In this document: one piece after another, positions 1 through 8,237 of the stretch
How the letters are laid out: the number at the start of each line of letters is the position of its first letter
Position numbering within the stretch: the stretch's first letter is position 1
Assembly (NCBI RefSeq): GCF_965139335.1
Contig: NZ_CBCSEL010000002.1
Origin: Catellicoccus marimammalium
GTDB lineage: Bacteria; Bacillota; Bacilli; Lactobacillales; Catellicoccaceae
Length of the DNA: 64,000 bases
Direction: 5' to 3' (one strand)
Program-made: the position numbers and the translations under genes
The notes under the pieces: generated by a model
What the model saw: the letters and a program-made list of their open reading frames with translations, nothing else
Database searches by the model: none
What the model was told of the DNA's origin: nothing

Positions 1-50
1 AAAAATAAACCTAGAAGCATCAATAATAATATTGTTATTCGTTTTTTCAT
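1..50 (-). CDS. 5' end of an exported or membrane protein (cut by window edge)
   Basis: Only the first 16 codons are inside the window. They read MKKRITILLLMLLGLF, a basic start followed by a hydrophobic stretch, as in a signal peptide or first membrane helix. An AGGAGG ribosome site (60-65 on the plus strand as cctcct) lies 9 bases upstream of the ATG at 48-50, so the start is well supported. The gene is too short to identify. It runs leftward, in the same direction as pnp, but behind two hairpins. Confidence 0.6.
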   Translation of the reverse strand, partial: MKKRITILLLMLLGLF

Positions 51-82
51 TTTTCTAATCCTCCTTTTGATTATTGTTTACC

Positions 83-112
83 ATTGTATCTTACTACCTT
101 ATAAAAAAACAA
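83..112 (-). promoter_or_regulatory. Possible promoter of the gene at 1-50
   Basis: On the minus strand there is a -10-like TACAAT (83-88) and a weak -35-like TTGTTT (107-112) with 18 bases between. Both are imperfect. The position, downstream of the two hairpins and just ahead of the ribosome site, fits a private promoter for the truncated gene. Confidence 0.3.
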
Positions 113-165
113 TTAAAACAATAAAAAATTCTTAAAATAAAGAGGATAATGTTTGCTTTTTGAAC

Positions 166-193
166 AAAAACTCTTTTAGAATCAAGAGTTTTT
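166..193. terminator. Hairpin with T-rich flank between pnp and the next gene
   Basis: A perfect 10-bp inverted repeat, AAAAACTCTT and AAGAGTTTTT, encloses an 8-base loop. It lies beyond the main pnp terminator, so it may be a back-up terminator. It could also be an attenuator for the gene at the window edge. Confidence 0.5.
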
Positions 194-260
194 CTCCTTT
201 TTATTTCTTAAGATTTTGTTAAAAAAAGATAGATTCAATAATAAAAAAGCAATTTTAACA

Positions 261-290
261 AAAAAAAAGCAGGATTTCTCCTGCTTTTTT
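261..290 (-). terminator. pnp terminator
   Basis: A GCAGGA/TCCTGC stem extended by A/T pairs sits just after the pnp stop. Read on the minus strand, it is followed by eight Ts. This is a textbook intrinsic terminator and may also work on the other strand. Confidence 0.85.
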
Positions 291-293
291 GAT

Positions 294-2402
294 TTATTCA
301 TTTTCTAAGACTTTGTGAGAAACATTGATACGACCTTTATCATCAATTTCTGTTACTTTTACTTTAATCGTATCTCCTAGTTTTAAAACATCTTCTACAT
401 TGTTAATGCGTTCTTTAGAAATTTGAGAAATATGTAATAATGCATCTTTATCGCCAAATAAATTCACAAATGCGCCATATTTTTCAATACGAACCACTTT
501 GGCATCATAGACTTGTCCTACTTCTGCTTCACGGACAATGTCATCAATCATTGCACAAGCACGATCAATCATTGCCTCATCTTCAGAAAAGACGCTAACT
601 TGTCCATCTTGTTCAATATCAATTTTCACGCCGGTAGCTTCAATAATAGAATTGATGGTGTCGCCACCTTTACCGATAACTTCTTTGATTTTTTCTGGTT
701 TAATCATGAAAGTCTTAATTTTTGGTGCATATTGACTTAAGTGTTTTCTTGGTTCTTTAATCGCTTGATGTAAAACATCTAAGATTTGGAAACGAGCTAA
801 TTTTGCTTGGGCTAATGCTTCTTCTAAAATTTCTTTCGTAATTCCTTTAATCTTAATGTCCATCTGTAAGGCTGTAATTCCTTCAGCGGTTCCTGCCACT
901 TTAAAGTCCATATCTCCTAAGTGGTCTTCTAATCCTTGGATATCAGTTAACACTGTGTAATTTCCAGTAGTTTCATCCATAATTAAGCCCATCGCAATTC
1001 CTGCTACTGGTGCTTTGATTGGTACCCCTGCAGCCATTAAAGATAAGGTTCCAGCACAGATACTTGCTTGTGAACTAGAACCGTTAGATTCTAGTACTTC
1101 AGCGACTGTACGAATCGCATAAGGGAAATCTTTTTCACTTGGAATCACATGTTTTAAAGCACGTTCTCCTAGAGCACCATGTCCAATTTCACGACGTCCT
1201 GGGCTACCTGCACGACCGGTAGAACCGACAGAGAATTGTGGGAAATTGTAATGATGGATAAAGCGTTTGCTTTCTTCTGCTCCTAATCCATCAATCACTT
1301 GTGCTTCTGATAATGGTGCTAAAGTTGTGACAGATAAGGCTTGTGTTTGTCCACGCGTGAATAAACCAGATCCATGAGCACGTGGTAATAAATCTACTTC
1401 TGCTGCTAAAGGACGGATTTCATCAATTTTACGGCCATCGGGACGAACTTTTTCTTCTGTAATTAAACGACGTACTTCTACTTTTTCAATCGCATCGACG
1501 ATTTGATTGACTTCTTTCATATACGCTTCGGATTCTTTACTTGTCATTTCAACTGTGTTTGCTTCATAAACTTCATTAACACGTTGACGTAAAGCATCGA
1601 CTTTTTCGCCGCGTTCTTGTTTATCTTTGGTTTGAATCGCTGCCAACATTTCTTCTTTGTAACGGTCCATAATTTCTGCTTCTAGTTCTGGGTCAACAGA
1701 AGCTAAAGTTACTTCCATTTTTTCTTTTCCAATTGCTTTTTGAATTTCTAATTGGAAGTCACATAAAGTTTTAATTGCTTCATGACCAAATAATAAGGCT
1801 TCTAACATTTCTTCTTCTGAAACTTCACAAGCATCACTTTCTACCATGTTGATTGCTTCTTTAGTTCCAGCTACGCTTAAGTGAATATCACTTTGTTCCC
1901 ATTCTTCAACCGTTGGATTGATTATTAATTTTCCATCCACACGACCTACATTCACTCCAGCAATTGGTCCGCCAAATGGAATATCAGAAATACATAACGC
2001 TAAAGAAGAACCTAACATCGCTGTCATTTCTGGTGTGTTATCTGGATCAACACTTAAGACGACATTCGTGATTTGAACTTCATTTCGATATCCTTCTTCA
2101 AACATTGGACGAATTGGACGGTCAATTAAACGAGCGGTTAAGGTTGCATGTTCACTTGGACGTCCTTCACGTTTAATAAAACCACCAGGGATTTTTCCTG
2201 CCGCATACATTTTCTCTTCATAATTGACAGTTAGTGGGAAGAAATCACCATCAATGGCTTCTTTTGTTCCTACTGCAGCAGAAAGTACCACAGTATCGCC
2301 AAAGCGAACAAGAACTGCTCCATTCGCTTGTTGTGCTAGCTGTCCTGCTTCCACGATTAATGAGCGGCCAGCAAAAGTTGTTTCAAATACTTGTTTTTCC
2401 AT
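294..2402 (-). CDS. pnp: Polyribonucleotide nucleotidyltransferase (PNPase)
   Basis: This is the 3'-5' phosphorolytic exoribonuclease of RNA decay, normally a trimer and part of the degradosome-like network. The 702-residue protein has the full family layout: a first RNase PH domain, a helical linker, a second RNase PH domain starting near PDGRKIDEIRP (about residue 320), a KH domain with the IGKGG loop (about 575) and a C-terminal S1 domain (about 625-695, YGAFVNLFG). A GGAG site stands 8 bases before the ATG. It follows rpsO, as in many bacteria, with a large leader hairpin in between that may mediate RNase III control. No key part is missing. Confidence 0.97.
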   Translation of the reverse strand: MEKQVFETTFAGRSLIVEAGQLAQQANGAVLVRFGDTVVLSAAVGTKEAIDGDFFPLTVNYEEKMYAAGKIPGGFIKREGRPSEHATLTARLIDRPIRPMFEEGYRNEVQITNVVLSVDPDNTPEMTAMLGSSLALCISDIPFGGPIAGVNVGRVDGKLIINPTVEEWEQSDIHLSVAGTKEAINMVESDACEVSEEEMLEALLFGHEAIKTLCDFQLEIQKAIGKEKMEVTLASVDPELEAEIMDRYKEEMLAAIQTKDKQERGEKVDALRQRVNEVYEANTVEMTSKESEAYMKEVNQIVDAIEKVEVRRLITEEKVRPDGRKIDEIRPLAAEVDLLPRAHGSGLFTRGQTQALSVTTLAPLSEAQVIDGLGAEESKRFIHHYNFPQFSVGSTGRAGSPGRREIGHGALGERALKHVIPSEKDFPYAIRTVAEVLESNGSSSQASICAGTLSLMAAGVPIKAPVAGIAMGLIMDETTGNYTVLTDIQGLEDHLGDMDFKVAGTAEGITALQMDIKIKGITKEILEEALAQAKLARFQILDVLHQAIKEPRKHLSQYAPKIKTFMIKPEKIKEVIGKGGDTINSIIEATGVKIDIEQDGQVSVFSEDEAMIDRACAMIDDIVREAEVGQVYDAKVVRIEKYGAFVNLFGDKDALLHISQISKERINNVEDVLKLGDTIKVKVTEIDDKGRINVSHKVLENE

Positions 2403-2421
2403 CGTTTTTCTCCTTTTTTCT

Positions 2422-2492
2422 CACTGGTGCTACTAGACAAAAGACAAAAAGCCCACTTTCTTTCTCTCGTTTGTTTAGTAGAATTCCCAGTG
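2422..2492 (-). promoter_or_regulatory. Long leader hairpin just upstream of the pnp ribosome site
   Basis: Outer arms CACTGG/CCAGTG (2422-2427, 2487-2492) and a 9-bp inner stem (2430-2438 with 2473-2481, one wobble) are continued by further purine/pyrimidine pairing inside. The element ends about 7 bases before the ribosome site. In E. coli a comparable rpsO-pnp hairpin is cut by RNase III and trimmed by PNPase for autoregulation. The same role here is inferred from position and shape only. Confidence 0.6.
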
Positions 2493-2514
2493 ATTGATTT
2501 TTAATACAACAAAG

Positions 2515-2536
2515 GAGGCCAGGATATCCTAGCCTC
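2515..2536 (-). terminator. Hairpin after rpsO (weak terminator or processing site)
   Basis: A 22-base near-perfect dyad (GAGGC...GCCTC with one internal mismatch) lies just beyond the rpsO stop. On the minus strand it is followed only by CTTTGTTG, a poor T-run. It probably lets part of the transcription through into pnp. Confidence 0.6.
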
Positions 2537-2549
2537 ACTAAGTAGACGA

Positions 2550-2819
2550 TTAGCGACGTAGTCCTAAACGTTTGATTAATTCACGGTAACGTTGTACATC
2601 TGTTTTACGTAAGTAAGCTAATAAGTTACGACGATGTCCAACTTTTTTCATTAAACCACGGTATGAATGGTGGTCTTTTTTATGTGCACGTGCGTGCTCA
2701 TTTAAATGATTGATTTCTTCTGTTAATACTGCGATTTGCACTTCTGGAGAACCAGTATCTCCTTCATGACGTGCGTATTCTTTCATAATTTCGTTTTTAC
2801 GTTCTTTTGAAATTGCCAT
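2550..2819 (-). CDS. rpsO: Small ribosomal subunit protein uS15
   Basis: This 89-residue protein is the usual length for S15. It binds 16S rRNA in the central domain of the 30S subunit and takes part in intersubunit bridge B4. The conserved GDTGSPEVQIA and KKDHHSYRGL segments are clear. The ATG at 2817-2819 has a GAGGTG site 8 bases upstream. A leader of about 80 bases precedes it, and S15 commonly represses its own translation by binding such a leader. It is followed by pnp on the same strand. Confidence 0.97.
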   Translation of the reverse strand: MAISKERKNEIMKEYARHEGDTGSPEVQIAVLTEEINHLNEHARAHKKDHHSYRGLMKKVGHRRNLLAYLRKTDVQRYRELIKRLGLRR

Positions 2820-2902
2820 AATTTCTTCACCTCTTCTTTTTATTTACACCTCAAACTGAGTTGACCGCCGGTGATGCGCGTCCACCAAGTAAGAGGAATA
2901 CA
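2820..2902 (-). promoter_or_regulatory. rpsO 5' leader, candidate S15 autoregulatory RNA
   Basis: From the predicted start of transcription (about 2902) to the rpsO ATG there are about 83 bases. They hold several short complementary segments, for example GGTG/CACC, ACCG/CGGT and CTCA/TGAG. S15 leaders in other bacteria fold and bind the protein. I cannot match this one to a known class by eye. Confidence 0.35.
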
Positions 2903-2908
2903 TCTCAT

Positions 2909-2962
2909 ACTTTACATGATTATGGCATTTTTTGCAAGAAAAAGAAAAAACTATGCTATAAT
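2909..2962. promoter_or_regulatory. Divergent promoters for rpsO and def sharing one TTGCAA
   Basis: The palindromic TTGCAA at 2932-2937 can serve as -35 in both directions. Rightward it pairs with an extended -10, TGC-TATAAT (2954-2962), for def at 19 bases. Leftward it pairs with TAAAGT (2909-2914) for rpsO at 17 bases. The def -10 is strong; the rpsO -10 is weaker. Confidence 0.55.
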
Positions 2963-2996
2963 ATTTTTAAATGTAATAAGAAAGGGAGGTTTTCTT

Positions 2997-3557
2997 ATGT
3001 TAACAATGAAAGATATCATTCGTGAAGGACATCCTACACTACGTAAAGTAGCCAAAGAAGTCGACACTCCTTTATCAGAAGAAGATAAAGCACTAGGTCA
3101 AGAAATGATGGAATTTTTAAAAAATAGCCAAGATCCAGAAATGGCCGAAAAATATGAATTACGTAGCGGTGTTGGACTAGCTGCTCCTCAAATCAATGAA
3201 CAAAAACGCATTATCGCCGTTTTAATCCCTGCGATTGATGAAAATGGAGAAGAATTCATCTTATTTGAAGATGTCATGTACAATCCTCGTATTATTAGTC
3301 ATTCCGTACAAAAAGCAGCACTAGCGGATGGAGAAGGTTGTTTATCGATTGACCGTCCAATTGAAGGATTAGTTCCTCGTCACGAACGTATTACTGTAGA
3401 ATGGACAGACGCTGAAGGAAATAAAAAACAACAACGCTTCCGTGATTACGAAGCAATTGTTATTCAACATGAAATCGATCACTTAAACGGTAAATTATTC
3501 TTTGACCGTATCGACCCATTACAACCTTACGCTGCCCGTGATTTCAAACTTTTATAA
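2997..3557 (+). CDS. def: Peptide deformylase
   Basis: The enzyme removes the formyl group from the N-terminal methionine of new proteins and uses a bound metal. All three family motifs are present: GVGLAAPQ, EGCLS and HEIDH; the Cys and the two His residues are the metal ligands. The 186-residue length and the insertions fit the type 2 deformylase of Gram-positive bacteria. A longer in-frame reading exists upstream, but an AAGGGAGG site 7 bases before the ATG at 2997 and the promoter at 2954-2962 fix this start. It is a single-gene unit ending in a terminator shared with dltD. Confidence 0.96.
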   Translation: MLTMKDIIREGHPTLRKVAKEVDTPLSEEDKALGQEMMEFLKNSQDPEMAEKYELRSGVGLAAPQINEQKRIIAVLIPAIDENGEEFILFEDVMYNPRIISHSVQKAALADGEGCLSIDRPIEGLVPRHERITVEWTDAEGNKKQQRFRDYEAIVIQHEIDHLNGKLFFDRIDPLQPYAARDFKLL

Positions 3558-3566
3558 GAGAATATA

Positions 3567-3598
3567 AAAAAGGAAGTTCTTTAACGAACTTCCTTTTT
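3567..3598. terminator. Bidirectional terminator between def and dltD
   Basis: A 13-bp perfect stem (AAAAAGGAAGTTC/GAACTTCCTTTTT) with a 6-base loop has T-runs on both strands. The last codons of dltD lie inside the stem, so the convergent genes share it. Confidence 0.9.
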
Positions 3599-4834
3599 AT
3601 TTTGCCATGCTTTGCTGTAGTAGTAAGAATTAATCTTATAATTTGGTTCTTGATACGTTGATTCTAAGAATGGACGGATATAACGGTCACAATATAACCA
3701 ACCGCGCCATCCAATGTGAATTGTATCTGTCATAAAGTAATCCGTATCTACATTCAGTAAATTCACGACATTATTAAAGCCTTGACTCTTTAATTGATGC
3801 ATAATTTTTTTCGAAAATTGATCAATCATTGGTTTAGATAAGTCAGTATATTTTGCCCATAATGGGTTGATTGGTGGAATAATAAATAGAACATCTGTTT
3901 TTTCTTTGGCAAACTGATTTAATACTAACTCAAAATCAGCGTATTCTGGTGAAGTAACATAAGAGATGTTCTTATCTTTTCCTTTAAAGCTTTTAATAAT
4001 ATGACGTAGACGTTTATTATAAAAATTATTGGCAATTTGCAGTTGGTTACCATTCGTATTCTTTTTACCAATAGAGAAAGCTAAACGATCTAAGTCAGCA
4101 TAATTATAGGTAGCTGGCAATTGTTTTTCATATTTTCTTATGCGTTGTAAATTTTTATCGGTAATTCCTGCTTCACCAAATAACCGATCTTCACGTAATA
4201 AGAATTTATAATTTCTTTGAATTGTTCTACGTTGAGCATTAGAAAATGGAACATCCATACAAATTTGTTGCAAGTATTTCATGATTCTTGGATTATCACG
4301 AATAATCGTAAAATGTTGTAAGCGTTTCGCAAAGACACGATCTTCTTTAGAAAAACTCTCTTTTTTTCTAATGTTATTCAACCAATTGTATAATTGAACT
4401 CCTGAATACCAATGATCAAAATATTGTTGTTTTACCCCTTTTGGTACAAACCATTGTGGAGAAATAATGAAAACGGCTTTTTTCTGTCGTAAATCTTTCC
4501 CCATTGATTGAATAATCATAAATTGCTTCAATGATTGTGTTCCTGCTGCTCCTAATAAGAAAGGTGTATATGGACGATGATATTTCGCTGCTAATACACT
4601 AGGATGGAACGGGTCAAAACGATTTAATTCAGAAGAACCAAAGAAAGGCACATATTTCTTTTCGGCAACGGCTTCATTTTTAATATATTCTCCTGAAATC
4701 ACGTTCATATTCAAAGATTGACTTGCTTTTTCTAACGTATATGGACTATTTTTTTGCGGTAACATAAAACAGCCAACACAAAGTAAACAAGCGGCAACAA
4801 TTGGACCAAATACCATGAAAAATTTCTTCTTCAT
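3581..4834 (-). CDS. dltD: D-alanyl transfer protein DltD
   Basis: Last enzyme of teichoic acid D-alanylation: a membrane-anchored extracellular protein that passes D-alanine to lipoteichoic acid. The 417-residue protein has an N-terminal membrane anchor (about residues 4-23), the serine block FGSSELNRFDP, and the C-terminal DTIHIGWRGW with the Asp/His of the SGNH-type triad. The gene begins 5 bases after the dltC stop. It completes the dltXABCD operon and ends in the terminator shared with def. Confidence 0.95.
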   Translation of the reverse strand: MKKKFFMVFGPIVAACLLCVGCFMLPQKNSPYTLEKASQSLNMNVISGEYIKNEAVAEKKYVPFFGSSELNRFDPFHPSVLAAKYHRPYTPFLLGAAGTQSLKQFMIIQSMGKDLRQKKAVFIISPQWFVPKGVKQQYFDHWYSGVQLYNWLNNIRKKESFSKEDRVFAKRLQHFTIIRDNPRIMKYLQQICMDVPFSNAQRRTIQRNYKFLLREDRLFGEAGITDKNLQRIRKYEKQLPATYNYADLDRLAFSIGKKNTNGNQLQIANNFYNKRLRHIIKSFKGKDKNISYVTSPEYADFELVLNQFAKEKTDVLFIIPPINPLWAKYTDLSKPMIDQFSKKIMHQLKSQGFNNVVNLLNVDTDYFMTDTIHIGWRGWLYCDRYIRPFLESTYQEPNYKINSYYYSKAWQNKKEVR

Positions 4835-4839
4835 GAGTT

Positions 4840-5073
4840 CTATCCTTTATATTCGTTTAGGCGAGCGATGATTTTATTTGGTGTATCCCAATCTTCGCGT
4901 TGTACTTCAGAAATAGGAACCTCAATTCCTAAAGTTCCATCTACATCTACTAAAAATTGAACCATACCTAATGAATCCATTAATCCTTCATCAAATAAGT
5001 TCATATCTAAATCTTCTTTTACTTCATCTGTTCCTGTTGCTTCTGCTAATAAGTCTAAAATTTGTTCGTTCAT
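4840..5073 (-). CDS. dltC: D-alanyl carrier protein DltC
   Basis: This 77-residue acidic carrier accepts D-alanine from DltA on a phosphopantetheine arm and delivers it to DltB. The arm attachment serine is in the MDSLGM motif. An in-frame start 24 bases further upstream is possible, but the ATG at 5071-5073 has a proper AAAGGGG site and gives the normal length. It lies between dltB and dltD. Confidence 0.95.
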   Translation of the reverse strand: MNEQILDLLAEATGTDEVKEDLDMNLFDEGLMDSLGMVQFLVDVDGTLGIEVPISEVQREDWDTPNKIIARLNEYKG

Positions 5074-5157
5074 AATAATTATCCCCTTTTCTTTCAATTC
5101 ATTTCATTTTTTAATTCTAACATTTTTCAAAGTGATTTTCACGCTTCATCTTTTATC

Positions 5158-6363
5158 TTACCAATGTAAAAATGTGTTTAAAAAGCCAGAGAAGATTAAT
5201 AATCCAGCGGCTACCACATTAAAGGTTAGGAAAACAGAGAAGCAATGCGTAAACTTATTGCTTGGTAATTGTTTACGATGTTTTCTCTTGAATCGTAGCC
5301 ATGCATCGTTAATACAAATCGCACAAGCCATGTAAAGTCCATAAGCAATATAGTACCATGTTAAACCATGCCATAATCCCATGATTAAGAATAAAGCAAA
5401 GTAGCCAACATTCGAAGCGACGATACGACTCTTAAATACTTTTTTCTTCAATAAGGTAAACATTAAACGCATATAGATAAAGTCACGGAACCAGAAAGAT
5501 AATGACATGTGCCAACGATTCCAGAATTCTTTAATGTTCCAACTTAAGAATGGTTTGTTGAAGTTGATTGGTACATCATACCCCATTAAGTAGCTCATTC
5601 CGACCGCAAAACGGCTATATCCTGCAAAGTCAAAGAATAAGTCCAAGGTATAAACATAAGCATAACCAACTAAGCAAACAATACGAACTAAACCAGCATT
5701 GTCATGAGCAGCTTCACCAATAAATGGTAAGGCTAAAGAACCTAAGAAGTATGCTAAAATAAATTTGTATAAACAACCAATAAATAAGTTGTAAACCCCT
5801 TTTTCAATTAAATTAGAATATTCTTCACGAGTTGGTGGATTCAAATAGTCTTTTTCAAAACGACGATAGCGGTCAATCGGACCAGAAGAAATCGTTGGGA
5901 AGAAGACTAAGAATTGAACAAAACGCCAAGGATGATATTCTTTAATCGCTCCATCGCGCATTTCCATAATCATTTGGACTGAACGGAATGTCAAATATGA
6001 AATTCCTAAAAAACTAAAGATGGATGGATGATGATCAACAAATGGCACAATCTTATCAAAAATTAATGGTAGAATGGCCAAGAACACCGCTCCATAAAAG
6101 ACCCAACTATTGTTTTTCTTTTGGCGATACGAGAAGTATGCCCCAATTAAAATAGTTTCAAAAATCACATAGCAGATTAACGCAACTCCTTGTTGGATTT
6201 TTCCACCAGAAAAGCTAATAGCTAAAAAGATGACTGAAACTAAAATTTGATACCAATTCATGCGATCTTGTTTGTAGTAAATAGAAAGCATCGTTGGAAT
6301 CAAGGCTAAGGCTAAAATTAAAACATAAGTTGGATTTTCGTAAGGAATCATCCCTAAACTCAT
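5158..6363 (-). CDS. dltB: D-alanyl transfer membrane protein DltB (MBOAT family)
   Basis: A multi-pass membrane-bound O-acyltransferase that moves D-alanine from DltC across the membrane. The 401-residue sequence is strongly hydrophobic. It has the MBOAT core, including NRWHMSLSFWFRDF and the later GLWHG with the presumed catalytic histidine. Its ATG overlaps the dltA stop by 4 bases, indicating translational coupling. Confidence 0.96.
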   Translation of the reverse strand: MSLGMIPYENPTYVLILALALIPTMLSIYYKQDRMNWYQILVSVIFLAISFSGGKIQQGVALICYVIFETILIGAYFSYRQKKNNSWVFYGAVFLAILPLIFDKIVPFVDHHPSIFSFLGISYLTFRSVQMIMEMRDGAIKEYHPWRFVQFLVFFPTISSGPIDRYRRFEKDYLNPPTREEYSNLIEKGVYNLFIGCLYKFILAYFLGSLALPFIGEAAHDNAGLVRIVCLVGYAYVYTLDLFFDFAGYSRFAVGMSYLMGYDVPINFNKPFLSWNIKEFWNRWHMSLSFWFRDFIYMRLMFTLLKKKVFKSRIVASNVGYFALFLIMGLWHGLTWYYIAYGLYMACAICINDAWLRFKRKHRKQLPSNKFTHCFSVFLTFNVVAAGLLIFSGFLNTFLHW

Positions 6364-7880
6364 GTATTATTCACCTCATTTATTAACCCTTTACGGTCGA
6401 TTTTCCCATTCTGTGTTAACGGTAATTGATCTACATAAACAAAACGTTGTGGAATCATATATTCCATTACTGTTTCTTGCATTTCTTCTTTAATTGCCTT
6501 TGTTAATTGGAATGGTTTTTCAAATGGATTGTTTTCTACAATCACATAAGCCACTAATTGTTGTACTTTGTGATCTTTGTATTTTGGTACTACTACTGCT
6601 TGTTTCACATAAGAAACTTCATTTAAGTGATGGTCAATATCTTCTAATTCCATACGATAACCATGTAATTTTACTTGAAAGTCCATGCGTCCGTCATAAC
6701 GTAATAACCCATCAGCTTCCATATGACCAGCATCCCCTGTACGGTAAGCAGGTTGACCTTCATAAGTAAAGAAAACTTCTTCTGTTTTTTCTTTATTGTT
6801 CATATATCCCTTAGAAACACTTGGTCCAGCAATTACGATTTCTCCTACTTCGCCGGCAGCGACTGGAGTATTTTCATCTAAAATATACACATGTGTATCT
6901 TCTTTCACATATCCAATCGGCAAACGATCCGAAGCATCAATCACTTCTTGGGTAATTTCAATTTGCGAAATCGCTACGGTAGTTTCTGTTGGTCCATAAG
7001 TATTAAAAATATGTGCTTGTGGGAAACGATCCACTAATTTTTGTGCAGTTGCTTTTGGTAACTCTTCTCCACAGAATAAGAAATGAGTTAACGTTGGTAA
7101 CGTTTCACCATTAAAGTTTGGATCCATTAAACAAATATCCATAAAGGAAGGAGTAGAAACCCAAACATTAACTTCTAATTTTGGTAACACTTCAAATAGT
7201 GTTTTGAAATCATTGATGACTTCTTTTGTTAATGGTGCTAAAGAACCGCCAGAAAGTAAAGCTGGATAAACACTCATTACAGATAAGTCAAAAGAATAAG
7301 GTGCTTGAGATAAGAAACGTTTTCCTTCTCCAATCGCAAAGTCTTCAGATAATTCCCAGTTGACAAAGCTAACTAAATTATCATGGCTAATTTGTACTCC
7401 TTTTGGTACACCAGTTGTTCCAGAAGTAAAGATAATATAGTAAGTGTCGTCTCCTTCAACAGGATGACTGATAGTGTAATCTGCTGTAGGAATTTCTTTA
7501 TAAAGAAGAGTTGGAATTTCTCCTAACTGTTCTAATTCTTCTTTTGGTAATGCTTCTTCTGTAAAAATAATTGCAGCTGGATGTGCAACGCTACAAATCA
7601 ATTGGAAGCGTTCAAACGGAGTGCTTTTTTCAATTGGAATATAAGCACGTCCAGCTTTTGTACAACCAACAAAGCTAGCAATCATTTCAAATTCTTGCCC
7701 ACCATAGACAACAATTGGTCCTTCTGCAATATGAGCATCAATGTAGGCAGCTACATGATTTGATTTTTCTTGTAAATCAGCATAAGTGTAATGATGATTT
7801 ACATCTTGAAACACCACTTGATTGGGTTGCTCTTGCGCAATTTTTTCTAATGAATTTATAATATGCGTAACTTTCTCCAT
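6360..7880 (-). CDS. dltA: D-alanine--D-alanyl carrier protein ligase DltA
   Basis: This cytoplasmic adenylation enzyme activates D-alanine with ATP and loads it on DltC. It is 506 residues long, the usual size. Adenylation motifs are clear: FTSGTTGVPKG, NTYGPTETT, YRTGDAG and the C-terminal NGKIDRKGL lysine. The ATG has a GAGGAG site directly upstream. It lies 12 bases downstream of dltX and overlaps dltB. Confidence 0.97.
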   Translation of the reverse strand: MEKVTHIINSLEKIAQEQPNQVVFQDVNHHYTYADLQEKSNHVAAYIDAHIAEGPIVVYGGQEFEMIASFVGCTKAGRAYIPIEKSTPFERFQLICSVAHPAAIIFTEEALPKEELEQLGEIPTLLYKEIPTADYTISHPVEGDDTYYIIFTSGTTGVPKGVQISHDNLVSFVNWELSEDFAIGEGKRFLSQAPYSFDLSVMSVYPALLSGGSLAPLTKEVINDFKTLFEVLPKLEVNVWVSTPSFMDICLMDPNFNGETLPTLTHFLFCGEELPKATAQKLVDRFPQAHIFNTYGPTETTVAISQIEITQEVIDASDRLPIGYVKEDTHVYILDENTPVAAGEVGEIVIAGPSVSKGYMNNKEKTEEVFFTYEGQPAYRTGDAGHMEADGLLRYDGRMDFQVKLHGYRMELEDIDHHLNEVSYVKQAVVVPKYKDHKVQQLVAYVIVENNPFEKPFQLTKAIKEEMQETVMEYMIPQRFVYVDQLPLTQNGKIDRKGLINEVNNT

Positions 7881-7892
7881 CTTTCTCCTCCC

Positions 7893-8057
7893 CTAAAATT
7901 CATTATATATAAAACTACCACCACTAATATTTTTGTAATGATATAAATAAATTAGCGTCATAATTATCAAAAAATACAAAATCGTACGACCAACAAACTT
8001 TAAGCCATACACCACATTGGCATGATTATCTCTCCATGCAATCCATTTTTCTTTCAT
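7893..8057 (-). CDS. dltX: Teichoic acid D-Ala incorporation-associated microprotein DltX
   Basis: A 54-residue protein reading MKEKWIAWRDNHANVVYG at the start, with one membrane helix (about 25-40, TILYFLIIMTLIYLY) and ending FIYNEF. This C-terminal motif and the place directly before dltA are the marks of DltX, which is known to be needed for D-alanylation and is thought to act as an acyl intermediate at DltD. A GAGG site precedes the ATG. It is easy to miss because of its size. Confidence 0.93.
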   Translation of the reverse strand: MKEKWIAWRDNHANVVYGLKFVGRTILYFLIIMTLIYLYHYKNISGGSFIYNEF

Positions 8058-8098
8058 TTCTTTTGGCCTCTATTTCTTTCTTAATATGAATAATTAAC

Positions 8099-8126
8099 AT
8101 TATAGCATATTTCTTTTATATGTCTC
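8099..8126 (-). promoter_or_regulatory. Promoter of the dltXABCD operon
   Basis: On the minus strand there is a perfect extended -10, TGC-TATAAT (8099-8107), with a weak -35 GAGACA (8121-8126) 16 bases upstream. It stands about 40 bases before the dltX ATG. I see no clear regulator box. Confidence 0.65.
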
Positions 8127-8161
8127 TAACTTTAACTGATTATTAAGTTTTCTTTAACACC

Positions 8162-8175
8162 TTCCTTAGAAGGAA
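8162..8175. repeat. Small perfect dyad in the dlt-tgt divergent region
   Basis: TTCCTTAGAAGGAA is a perfect 14-bp inverted repeat, about 25 bases upstream of the tgt -10 and 55 bases upstream of the dlt -10. It could be an operator for either gene, or chance in AT-rich DNA. Confidence 0.3.
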
Positions 8176-8197
8176 AATTTCTTCTCTTTTCAACCTA

Positions 8198-8231
8198 TGT
8201 TATAATAGTACGAATTGATTTTTATAGGAGG
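8198..8231 (+). promoter_or_regulatory. tgt promoter and ribosome site
   Basis: An extended -10, TGT-TATAAT (8198-8206), is followed by an AGGAGG site (8226-8231) 6 bases before the tgt ATG. No good -35 is visible, which is normal for extended -10 promoters. Confidence 0.7.
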
Positions 8232-8237
8232 ATTGAA

